Assembly: GCA_964442035.1 (NCBI GenBank)
Contig: CAYTWZ010000004.1
Location: 1-42,206, forward strand
Length of the DNA: 42,206 bases
Origin: JAFLUQ01 sp964442035
Lineage (GTDB): Bacteria > Bacillota > Clostridia > UMGS1883
Reading direction: 5' to 3'
The position numbers were made by a program, and so were the translations under genes. Positions 7,329 to 14,411 of the stretch are shown one piece after another (the first letter of the stretch is position 1; every line of letters starts with the position of its first letter). The notes beneath the pieces are model-generated. The model was given only the letters and a program-made list of their open reading frames with translations. It was not told the DNA's origin and searched no databases.

Positions 7329-7358
7329 CATTATACCGGTGCGCCGGTATAATGTCAA
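7329..7358 (-). promoter_or_regulatory. Consensus promoter with 11-bp palindromic operator
   Basis: On the minus strand TTGACA (7358-7353), a 17-base spacer and TATAAT (7335-7330), both perfect. Arms CATTATACCGG (7329-7339) and CCGGTATAATG (7344-7354) form a perfect inverted repeat around 4 bases, covering the spacer and the -10. This fits strong autorepression by the XRE protein. Confidence 0.9.
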
Positions 7359-7361
7359 CGC

Positions 7362-7728
7362 CTATTTTATTCCTCTTTCTGCCATTCTAATTCTCTCCTT
7401 TATGAACGTCCACATTTCCCGGAGCGGGTGGATCGGCGGGGAAATGGGGCGAAAATAGAGTTTATTTTTTTCCTCACAGGGTATTCCAGTGGTGAAAATT
7501 AAGTCCCCGTGTGGACACACTTTTTTACCCGGAAAAGTGGGGGATTCGTGGTGGGACAAGTTCCGTACATAGGGACCAAAAATGGTCCCTATTTGGTACC
7601 GAACTTGTGCTCTGCAAGCTGGGGAAAGTCCCCCAAACCCCCGGCCTCCGGCTAGTTCCGGTTCCGCCCGGTGGGGCGTCTCCGGAAAGACGTATTCGAC
7701 AGAGGCATCCGTTCGGATGCCTTTGCGT
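7362..7728. other. Non-coding region beside relaxase gene, candidate oriT
   Basis: No supported gene. It contains a long hairpin at 7556-7608: ACAAGTTC (7556-7563), GTAC and ATAGGGACCA (7569-7578) pair with TGGTCCCTAT (7583-7592), GTAC and GAACTTGT (7601-7608), with an AAAA loop. Shorter inverted repeats (GTGTCCACAC around 7510) and a G-rich run are nearby. It is the only sizeable gap touching the mobilisation operon, so it is a reasonable oriT candidate; the hairpin could instead terminate relaxase transcription. No nic site is recognised. Confidence 0.35.
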
Positions 7729-9819
7729 TTAGCGGGGAAGAGACCGCTTCTCCTGCCGGATGGCTTTGAGGTGCCGCTGGATCTGCTTCTCCTTCTCCAG
7801 CGTTTCCATCCACTTCTTTTGGAAGTAATCCGCCTTTGCCAGTGCCGCGTCTTTATATACCCGGCGCTTCACTGCCCGGTGACAGTTGGCGGCAATCTCT
7901 CCCAGCTCCACCCGGTTTGCCCGGACGTCCTTTAGCTGCTGCTTCAGCTGGGCTTCCTTATCCAGGGTCAGGTTCCGCTTGCTTTCTGGGTCCTCGTTGA
8001 CCCCGCGCCACTGCCCGGCGGTATCGGTGAGGCTATCCCGGATGGAGACGATGTGCCTCAGCTGTAGGTCGGCCAGCTCCCGCTGCACCTGAAGATATTC
8101 CAGCACCACTGGCGATTCCGGGTCGCAGCCGCACCAGCGGAGATAGTTCTCGTGGGACTTGTGTTCCTTTTCAGGGAGAGATGGATCCAGGTATTTTTGC
8201 CATCGGTCCAGGAGGGCGTCCAGCTTGTCCTTTTCCGTTTGCAGGTCCCGCTCCACATAGGAGGTTTTCCGGATCAGGCTGTCTAGCTCCCGGAAATCCG
8301 CCTCGCTGTAGTATTCTCCTTTAGCGCGAAGCCGCGCCGCGATGACATCTTCTGCCCGGGCAATGGCGTCTTCTGCTTTGCCGGTGTTGTCCAGGCGGCG
8401 CTCCCGGAGCCATTGGAAGTATTTTTTGGACTCCGGGTAGAATTCATTACCGGCGGAGAATTTCTTTTGACGCAGGACTTCCCGGGCGGCGGTGAGACGG
8501 CCTATCTCCTGGTCAATTTCCCGGCGGTATTCCGTGATCAAATCCATGGAGTTCATGTCGCAGCCGCACCATTTTAAATAGCTCTCATGACGCTGCCGCT
8601 CTTTTCTTGGGAGCGCAGGATCCTGGCACTGCTGCCACCGCACCAACAGTGCGTCCAGCTTGTCCGCCTCGGCCTGAAGATCCTTTTCGGCGTACACAGT
8701 CTTCTGAATCAGAGCGTCCAGCTTCTTTACGGCGAGTGGGTTACTCCGCTTTTTCCCTTTCACCAGAGACGCCAGTTTCTCATTCACCACCACATCCGCC
8801 TGAGCAATGGTATTTTCCACCTTCTCAGAATTTTTGGTTCGGCGTTCCATCATCCACTGGGCATAGGGCTTTTTCTCAAACTGAGGGCTGCCATCCGGAT
8901 TCCGTTTTACAGGGGGTTCCTCCAAAGCATCTGTCTCCCGGTCAAATTGCACCATGCTGTTGTCCAGGCCAAGCGCCCGGAGGCGGTCCGGCTTTTGATT
9001 CTCCGGGTGGAGGAGGCTGAAGGTATTTCCCCGCTGGATCAGCGTGATCCCGTAGTCTGCCATAAGGGTATCCTTCAACTCCTGAAGACTGCCGCTGGTT
9101 TCCCGGGCCTTCAGAAACGCCTCCCGAAGCTGCCGCTGGTGGACGGTGAGTTTCTTTGCCGACGCGGCGTCGTACCGCTCCTCCTTGTGCCGGTCCGCAA
9201 TGGCGTTGTTGTCCTTGACCTCCAGGCCGTGGGAGCGGGAGTATTCCAGAAGCCAGTCATTACAGTGTCGTCGGAAAGCGGCGTTGTCCTGGTGCTTGCC
9301 TCCGGCGCACATTTCACAGAGCTTTGTGCTGCCGTCGCTGTTTTTGACCATCCATGGTTCTTCCTCCCGCTGGCGTGCCCGAACGCTGTTAATGGCGATA
9401 TGCACGTGGTCATTGTCCGTGTCCCGGTGGACGGCGATCAGAGCGTCATAGCCGTGGAGGTTGTCCCGGACAAAGGCTTTGCCTTCCTCCAGGAGATCCT
9501 CCATGGCCATTTTCGGACGGTCTTCCGCCGGGTGGCTGATGATGTATTCGTGATTCTTGACGTCCTCATAGCCGCCGTTTTTTCCAAAAGCCCGGTTTGT
9601 CCGAACACAGGCAGCCGCCCACAGTTCCGGTGCTTCCTCGGTTCCCTGAGCCGTGAAGTAGGTGACCGCGTAGTTTTCCCGGGACTGGTTAAAGCCGAAT
9701 TCATCCAGGATCGGCTCGTAGTGCCCGGTTTTCGGATCCTCGGTGTGCTGATAGGTGTAATAATCCAGGACATCGGAATAGTTCACGTTTTTGCTGGAAT
9801 TATGTTTGACGATTGCCAT
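7729..9819 (-). CDS. MOBP-type conjugative relaxase
   Basis: This 696-residue protein nicks oriT and leads the strand into the recipient. The N-terminal 200 residues carry the HUH relaxase fold: catalytic tyrosine candidates Y18/Y20/Y21, a NHEYIISHP motif (H96), and the metal-binding HRDTDNDHVHIAIN (H131, H138, H140). A CEMC motif follows. The C-terminal half is a tandem duplication of a charged coiled-coil module of about 150 residues: each copy has a tryptophan-arginine helix, a long charged helix with LDALL.RWQ, and ends in YLKWCGCD or YLRWCGCD. GGAGG lies 9 bases before the ATG, and the start overlaps the end of mobC by 20 bases. Confidence 0.9.
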   Translation of the reverse strand: MAIVKHNSSKNVNYSDVLDYYTYQHTEDPKTGHYEPILDEFGFNQSRENYAVTYFTAQGTEEAPELWAAACVRTNRAFGKNGGYEDVKNHEYIISHPAEDRPKMAMEDLLEEGKAFVRDNLHGYDALIAVHRDTDNDHVHIAINSVRARQREEEPWMVKNSDGSTKLCEMCAGGKHQDNAAFRRHCNDWLLEYSRSHGLEVKDNNAIADRHKEERYDAASAKKLTVHQRQLREAFLKARETSGSLQELKDTLMADYGITLIQRGNTFSLLHPENQKPDRLRALGLDNSMVQFDRETDALEEPPVKRNPDGSPQFEKKPYAQWMMERRTKNSEKVENTIAQADVVVNEKLASLVKGKKRSNPLAVKKLDALIQKTVYAEKDLQAEADKLDALLVRWQQCQDPALPRKERQRHESYLKWCGCDMNSMDLITEYRREIDQEIGRLTAAREVLRQKKFSAGNEFYPESKKYFQWLRERRLDNTGKAEDAIARAEDVIAARLRAKGEYYSEADFRELDSLIRKTSYVERDLQTEKDKLDALLDRWQKYLDPSLPEKEHKSHENYLRWCGCDPESPVVLEYLQVQRELADLQLRHIVSIRDSLTDTAGQWRGVNEDPESKRNLTLDKEAQLKQQLKDVRANRVELGEIAANCHRAVKRRVYKDAALAKADYFQKKWMETLEKEKQIQRHLKAIRQEKRSLPR

Positions 9820-10651
9820 TGAGTTTATCCTCCAACTTCCCCAGCCGCTCCTTAGTATGCTCCAGATAGCGAATTGCCTGAACCAGCTTCTCCCATTCCT
9901 CTGGATGCAGCTCCCTCTGACCTTGGTTGGGCTTGATCACCATTTTCAGCATACCGCCCTGCCGCCCCAGCTCTGCGCGGATCAGCTCCAGGTCATCCAT
10001 GATTGCGACAGTCATAGGCTCCTTTTCCTCAATGACGATCCTTCCGTTCAGCGCCGCCTGACGGAGAAATTCGCTTTGGCTCAGTCCGGACTTCTCCACC
10101 CGGCGTCGAAACCGGGCAAGCTCTCCACTGGAAAAACGGGTTTTAACCTGGTTGGAGCGGTTTAGTCGCCTTCTATTTTGTTGAGGGGGTGATGCTTCCG
10201 AAATTGTTTTTTGACTGATAAGCGTTTCCGCTGCTTTTTCCAGAGCTGGAATTTGTTGACGCTGTGCATTATCTCCTTGTATCGTTTGTTCTTCTTCAGT
10301 GTTCAGTCCTGTTGCCAGTAATCTCTCCAAGCTTGGCAGCGGAGGGGTTTCTGCCTGGACCGTCTGCCGAACCAACTCGTCCAATGCGGACAGTGGTTTC
10401 TCGGGTGCCGGGGAAGCAGCGCGGGGTTCCGGAACCGGAACCCCTAACCATTGCCTTAGCTCTTTTGGATCATGGTACGAGCCGCTTCTTTCCATACCAC
10501 CGCTTCCAGGGCGCAGCCCGTACCACATATATCCGTCAGGATAGATATACCACCCTGGCGGGAGTGTCCCGCTCTCCACCTCTGTCTTTGTGATCTCCCG
10601 GGCACAGTCCCAGCGGACAGGCTCCGCCGGTTTCTTACCACACAGACCCAT
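9800..10651 (-). CDS. mobC: MobC-like relaxosome accessory protein
   Basis: The start is ATG 10651, with AAGGAGG 7 bases upstream; an in-frame GTG at 10657 is too close. In the 283-residue product, about residues 155-200 match MobC: a ribbon-helix-helix-type segment (QVKTRFSSGELARFRRRVEK, then LSQSEFLRQAALNGRI). A helical C-terminus with ELIRAELGRQGGMLK follows, typical of proteins that help the relaxase bind oriT. The N-terminal 150 residues are an unusual extension with a WYIYPDGYMWYGLRPG motif and a Pro/Ala linker. The gene overlaps the relaxase start by 20 bases, so the two are coupled. Confidence 0.8.
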   Translation of the reverse strand: MGLCGKKPAEPVRWDCAREITKTEVESGTLPPGWYIYPDGYMWYGLRPGSGGMERSGSYHDPKELRQWLGVPVPEPRAASPAPEKPLSALDELVRQTVQAETPPLPSLERLLATGLNTEEEQTIQGDNAQRQQIPALEKAAETLISQKTISEASPPQQNRRRLNRSNQVKTRFSSGELARFRRRVEKSGLSQSEFLRQAALNGRIVIEEKEPMTVAIMDDLELIRAELGRQGGMLKMVIKPNQGQRELHPEEWEKLVQAIRYLEHTKERLGKLEDKLNGNRQT

Positions 10652-10664
10652 AGTCACGCCTCCT

Positions 10665-11741
10665 TTACCGCTCCAGCCCTATATCCGGAACCTTGACGGG
10701 AGAAAATTTTGCTTGCCGCTGCTTGATTTGTTTCTGCGCGTCGGCTACCAGGGCATCCAGGGATTGACTTTTTCCCTGCCTAATCTCCGGACTAACCATG
10801 GGCTGTTCTTTCTCCGGGTCCTCCAGAATTCTATCAAACTCGCCTTTTTCTATGAGGTAGTCGCTGATCCCCTCGGCGTCCTTGATGGCCCGGAACAGTT
10901 CTTCCGGGGCGTCCTTAACGGATGCGGCCCAGCTCTGGATGTACGCCTTGTGCAGGTCCAGGTGGTGCCGGAGCTGTTCGTCCGTCAGCGTCAGCCCGAT
11001 TGCCTGGGCGGTAAATGCGCTGGCGATCTCCGCCCGAAGCTCCTCTTTGGCGTAGCTTTCTGAGCCGAAGCCCCCGGACAGATCCCGATTCAGCCGCTCA
11101 GGGTGACCGGTGGCGTGACCGCACTCATGGAGGAAGGTACAGGCGTAGCTGTAAGTGTCAAAGAAAGACTTTTCCGGGGGAAGGGTAACCGTATCCGTCT
11201 CAGGGGAGTAATACGCCTCACTTCCTTCTTCCCGGTAGTTCAGCTCCATATTCCGGAGGAGGGTATCCCGCTGGCCCCGGATCGTGTCTATGTTGGTTTG
11301 GTGCGCATAGGTCATTTCCGGTATCCTGTCGATTTGGGCAGCATTGAACACAACGGAAATCCGGCATCTGAGCTGTAGATTCTCCTCCGCGTATTTTGGT
11401 TCCTCCTTTATAAGTTTCAGCGCGTCCTGCCAGGACAGCAGCTTTTTCTCCTTCAGGTCAAAATATGCCCAGTATTCCACCGGATAGCCGGAGGAACCTT
11501 TTCGGACCTGCCAGCCCTGTTTCTGTGCCTGAAGGTAAGTACACCACCGTGGATCGGAATAGCCCTGGAGCTGTGCGTGAAGGGACAGTAAAAAGGAATT
11601 GACACCACGGTATTGCCTCCCGGTAACGGCATTTTGGGGACGCTCCTTTTGCCAACAGGCAGCCCAGGGAAGATTTCCTTCGTTCAGGGAAGCGATAAAC
11701 ATTTCCGCCAGTTTTTCCCGAACCTTATTTTGCGGTGCCAT
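10665..11741 (-). CDS. ardC: ArdC-like antirestriction protein with zincin domain
   Basis: This 358-residue protein has an ArdC N-terminal ssDNA-binding domain (LPW..CW and YRGVNSFLL with WCTYLQAQKQGWQVRKGSSG, residues about 20-90) followed by a metallopeptidase-like domain with HECGHATGH (about 205-213) and a downstream glutamate helix (KEELRAEIAS). ArdC proteins protect incoming DNA from restriction, and the pSa ArdC is known to move to the recipient. The last 30 residues carry a segment, DALVADAQKQ to PDIGLER, that is nearly repeated at the end of the protein encoded at 11914-13020. GAGGTG precedes the ATG, and the start overlaps a 53-codon gene upstream. Confidence 0.85.
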   Translation of the reverse strand: MAPQNKVREKLAEMFIASLNEGNLPWAACWQKERPQNAVTGRQYRGVNSFLLSLHAQLQGYSDPRWCTYLQAQKQGWQVRKGSSGYPVEYWAYFDLKEKKLLSWQDALKLIKEEPKYAEENLQLRCRISVVFNAAQIDRIPEMTYAHQTNIDTIRGQRDTLLRNMELNYREEGSEAYYSPETDTVTLPPEKSFFDTYSYACTFLHECGHATGHPERLNRDLSGGFGSESYAKEELRAEIASAFTAQAIGLTLTDEQLRHHLDLHKAYIQSWAASVKDAPEELFRAIKDAEGISDYLIEKGEFDRILEDPEKEQPMVSPEIRQGKSQSLDALVADAQKQIKQRQAKFSPVKVPDIGLER

Positions 11742-11886
11742 GCTCTGTCACCTCAGTTCCATGGAGGGTATAGGTACGCTCCTCACAGTCAGGCTCCCGC
11801 CCGGCTTCCAGGAACCCTTCCATATCCGGCGTCACCTCGTCAACCAGAGGGAAAGCGCTTTCATTTTGCTTTTCGTTTTCAAACAT
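11725..11886 (-). CDS. Small acidic protein (53 aa) between primase-like gene and ardC
   Basis: A frame of 53 codons (MFENEKQNESAFPLVDEV to TEHGTAK) begins at ATG 11886 with AGGAGG 8 bases upstream and stops at 11725, overlapping the ardC start by 17 bases. The product is acidic with no recognised domain. The ideal ribosome site and the coupling to ardC make it a real gene of the mobilisation operon. Function unknown. Confidence 0.7.
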   Translation of the reverse strand: MFENEKQNESAFPLVDEVTPDMEGFLEAGREPDCEERTYTLHGTEVTEHGTAK

Positions 11887-11913
11887 AGTAATTACCTCCT
11901 AAGTTTTGATTTG

Positions 11914-13020
11914 TTACCGCTCCAGCCCTATATCCGGCATTTTGACCGGGGGACGGGGCGCTGCTTTCTGCTGGGTGAGCTGCTTCTGGGCGTCGGCTAC
12001 CAGGGCGTCCAGGGTGGTGACGGGGGGCGGCTCCCGCTCCTTTTTCCGAAGTCTCATGGTGTCCAGCACCGGCCTTATCTGCCGATAGTCCGTTTCCAGG
12101 TATCCCACCACAACCGTGTCCTGCTTCAGGAAGGCGGAGTGAACAAAACTGTCCAGCTTCCCGGAGAGATACGCGCCTACATCCACCGTCCGGTATTTCA
12201 CGGCGGTATGATTTTCCCCGGCGATTTTGTTCATTTCCCAGTAGGAATGCGCTCCCAGGGGGATCTTGATCTCTCCACTCCGAATTTGTCTCAGGTCTTC
12301 TGTCGGCTCGTAGTGTCCCACGGGATACGCCCGGATGGACGTATCTTCACAGGCACGGCGGAGGATCCCCTCTGCCCGCTGCAGCTGAGTAATTTTCGTG
12401 GATAGATCATCCTGGATCTGCGGGCTTTGGAAAAGCTGTTCCGCACCAACGGCTTTGGTGAGTCTGTCCTGAGAGTAGACCTCCAGGTAGTAGTCATACC
12501 GCTGCTGCTTCACATAGGGGATGGCTTTGCTCCGGAGGAGCTGCTCATAGACCCTGGGATACTGCCTCCGGAGGTCGTTCATGGGGATCCCGTATCGCTG
12601 TGAGAGCTGAGTGACCTCCTCCACGCTTTGACGGTTTAGGTCAAAATCCATGTTTTTTGTAGCAAGATCACCGGCAAGACCGATCTGACGGTACTCCCAG
12701 TCATTTAACCCGGTTTCCCGCTGAGGGTTTGCCTCCGCTGGAACATGGAAGCAATCCGCCAGGAACCGGATGGCGTCTCCTTTCCCGATCCCCTGAACGG
12801 TGGATACCATATCGATTGCGTCCCCATGCTGTCCGGAGCCAAAATCGTGGAAAGTGTTTTTCTCAGGATGCAGAATGGTGGACGCAGTGCGCTCGTCCCT
12901 GAGCTTGCACCAATACCGTCCGCCTCGGCACTCCACCGGAATACCAAGAACCTGACATACCTCTTGAATGGGAATATCCCGTATCCTGGATAGGTCATAA
13001 AGTTTTTTCCCTGTTTCCAT
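11914..13020 (-). CDS. Primase-like protein with degenerate CHC2 zinc finger
   Basis: The start is ATG 13020, with AGGAG 8 bases before it; ATG 13026 is too close. Residues about 15-80 follow the CHC2 zinc-finger pattern of DNA primases (VCQVLGIPVECRGGRYWCKL, then TFHDFGSGQHGDAIDMV), but most zinc ligands are missing, so metal binding is doubtful. The rest of the 368 residues is helical and unrecognised, with a YDYYLEVYSQDRL motif. The C-terminus (LDALVADAQKQL to PDIGLER) closely matches that of the ArdC-like protein, down to near-identical DNA at the stop codons. It is probably the first gene of the mobilisation operon. Confidence 0.7.
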   Translation of the reverse strand: METGKKLYDLSRIRDIPIQEVCQVLGIPVECRGGRYWCKLRDERTASTILHPEKNTFHDFGSGQHGDAIDMVSTVQGIGKGDAIRFLADCFHVPAEANPQRETGLNDWEYRQIGLAGDLATKNMDFDLNRQSVEEVTQLSQRYGIPMNDLRRQYPRVYEQLLRSKAIPYVKQQRYDYYLEVYSQDRLTKAVGAEQLFQSPQIQDDLSTKITQLQRAEGILRRACEDTSIRAYPVGHYEPTEDLRQIRSGEIKIPLGAHSYWEMNKIAGENHTAVKYRTVDVGAYLSGKLDSFVHSAFLKQDTVVVGYLETDYRQIRPVLDTMRLRKKEREPPPVTTLDALVADAQKQLTQQKAAPRPPVKMPDIGLER

Positions 13021-13077
13021 AAGCATTTCTCCTGTTAGTTTTGTTTGGATGGGTTATACTGGTGATGTATTTTTGGA

Positions 13078-13112
13078 TTGACAAAGTGACTTAACTATAG
13101 TACAATGTACTA
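13078..13112 (+). promoter_or_regulatory. RelBE-type promoter with palindromic operator
   Basis: TTGACA (13078-13083), 17-base spacer, TACAAT (13101-13106). A palindrome with arms TAGTAC (13098-13103) and GTACTA (13107-13112) overlaps the -10 box, consistent with autorepression by the antitoxin. Confidence 0.85.
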
Positions 13113-13130
13113 CAGGAAGGGGATGATTCT

Positions 13131-13352
13131 ATGGCGTTTTCTATTCGGATGACTGAGGAAGAACGGTGTCTTGTCAACAGCTACGCAAAGCTTCACTCCA
13201 TGACGGTAGGCGAGGCATTTAAGCGTGCACTGTTTGACAAAATAGAAGAAGAATACGATATTGCCATTGCTGACGAAGCATACGCGGAATATGAAAAGAG
13301 CGGCAAACAGAGCAGACCGATTGGAGATCTCTGGGAGGAACTTGGGTTATGA
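13131..13352 (+). CDS. RelB-type antitoxin
   Basis: The 73-residue product has the N-terminal ribbon-helix-helix pattern of RelB/DUF6290 antitoxins (FSIRMTEEERCLVNSYAK, then SMTVGEAFKRALFDKIEEEY) and an acidic C-terminal toxin-binding tail. A GGAAGGGG ribosome site lies before the ATG. Its stop overlaps the toxin start (ATGA). It should bind the TAGTAC/GTACTA operator upstream and mask the RelE protein. Confidence 0.85.
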   Translation: MAFSIRMTEEERCLVNSYAKLHSMTVGEAFKRALFDKIEEEYDIAIADEAYAEYEKSGKQSRPIGDLWEELGL

Positions 13353-13618
13353 GTTACTCCGTGGAGACGACTGCACGATTTGACAGGGAGTTTAAAAAGC
13401 TGGATAAGTACACGCAGCGAATTATAAAAGCCTGGATTGAAAAGAATCTCGTAAATTGCGAAAATCCAAGGCTTCACGGGAAGACACTGATTGCAAACAG
13501 AGCTGGACAATGGCGTTATCGAATTGGAGACTATAGGCTCATTGCTGTAATTGAGGACAATCGACTCGTCATTACGGCACTCAGCATCGGACACCGCCGG
13601 GAGGTTTATGAGTCCTAG
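13349..13618 (+). CDS. RelE-family mRNA interferase toxin
   Basis: This 89-residue protein is a clear RelE: YSVETTARFDREFKKLDK, a central helix with KAWIEKNL, RLHGKTLIANRAGQWRYRIGDY with its basic residues, and a final RLVITALSIGHRREVYE strand with the conserved GHR. RelE toxins cleave mRNA in the ribosomal A site. It starts within the antitoxin stop codon (4-base overlap), so it is translationally coupled to it. Confidence 0.9.
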   Translation: MSYSVETTARFDREFKKLDKYTQRIIKAWIEKNLVNCENPRLHGKTLIANRAGQWRYRIGDYRLIAVIEDNRLVITALSIGHRREVYES

Positions 13619-13640
13619 TCAATCAAAAGCATAGTGAAAG

Positions 13641-13672
13641 GCTCCGCCGTACAGAAAGCTGTATGGCGGAGC
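13641..13672. terminator. Hairpin between convergent genes
   Basis: GCTCCGCCGTACAG (13641-13654) and CTGTATGGCGGAGC (13659-13672) form a 14-bp stem with one wobble and an AAAG loop. T-runs are weak on both sides, but the place between convergent genes fits a shared terminator. Confidence 0.65.
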
Positions 13673-13681
13673 AACTGTCTT

Positions 13682-14368
13682 CTATGTTTCATTTTCCCGG
13701 TGCTTTCGGACGATGTAAGAGCCAAGAAAAACCACTCCGGCAAAAATGCCGGCGGCAAGGACGTCGATCAGCAGCCGTCGGGCGGAGAAGACAGCCGGTT
13801 TTTCCGGCAGGATCTCTACGGTTTCCGGCGGTTCCGTGCCCGGTTCGGTTAGCGGAGCGGTTTCCGCCGATGTTTCCGGCTCTGGAAGAATATCCGGAGA
13901 AAAGGTTTCCTGTTTCGCGGCGATCTCCGCTTCCGTGCCTCCGTCATCGGTGAGGGTAAAGGTCAGGCTGGCGTCGGTGTCCCGGGAGATAACAATTTCG
14001 TCGCTGTCCCAGGAAACGGAAAAGTGGTCGCTGTCCTTGACGCTCCCGGAAACGACCTGGTAGCGGCCCTCTGTCAGCCAGACACCGGAGCGGTAATCTT
14101 CCAGAGAGGTAAGCTCTACCGTTTCGCGAACACCGCTGCCTTCCCTCCGCAGCTCTGCCTGGATAATCCCCTCGAAGCCCACCGGCGGGTCTGCCTGGAG
14201 GGAGAGGTATCCCATACTGTCCATGGTGTCATCGTCTATGGGAGTGAAGGTCTCCTCCACAATTTCCGAAGGAGACTCCGGAACGCCGGAACTTTCCGCC
14301 GCCCACACAGTCACAGCCAGAGAAAATGCCAGTGCCGGAACAGCCAATAACGTAATGATTTTCTTCAT
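13682..14368 (-). CDS. Secreted membrane-anchored surface protein
   Basis: The 228-residue protein has a signal peptide (MKKIITLLAVPALAFSLAV, cleavage near AWAAES by eye), an acidic beta-rich ectodomain, a Pro/Thr/Glu-rich stalk (about 160-195) and a C-terminal membrane helix (LLIDVLAAGIFAGVVFLGSY) followed by a basic tail. There is no LPXTG motif. AAGGAG lies 10 bases before the ATG. It is the last gene of the mating-channel operon, after the secreted hydrolase. Similar small surface proteins end the transfer operon of related elements (from memory); the role is unknown, perhaps mating-pair contact or surface exclusion. Confidence 0.7.
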   Translation of the reverse strand: MKKIITLLAVPALAFSLAVTVWAAESSGVPESPSEIVEETFTPIDDDTMDSMGYLSLQADPPVGFEGIIQAELRREGSGVRETVELTSLEDYRSGVWLTEGRYQVVSGSVKDSDHFSVSWDSDEIVISRDTDASLTFTLTDDGGTEAEIAAKQETFSPDILPEPETSAETAPLTEPGTEPPETVEILPEKPAVFSARRLLIDVLAAGIFAGVVFLGSYIVRKHRENET

Positions 14369-14390
14369 TTGTATCGATCTCCTTCCATAT

Positions 14391-14405
14391 TTGCCCCCGA
14401 CGGGG
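14391..14405. repeat. Short GC hairpin between surface and hydrolase genes
   Basis: GCCCC and GGGGC flank a CGAC loop in the 43-base gap between the genes ending at 14412 and starting at 14368. No T-run. It resembles the intergenic hairpins at 19601 and 25176 in the same operon. Confidence 0.5.
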
Positions 14406-14411
14406 CGGGTT

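Noticed and set aside
7362..7559. A 65-codon minus-strand frame after the XRE promoter
   Set aside because: No ribosome site, no recognisable pattern, and it runs through the promoter-proximal repeat region; the segment is better read as non-coding.
8587..9822. A 411-codon plus-strand frame opposite the relaxase gene
   Set aside because: It is antisense to the HUH domain and coiled coils, has shadow composition and no supporting start signal.
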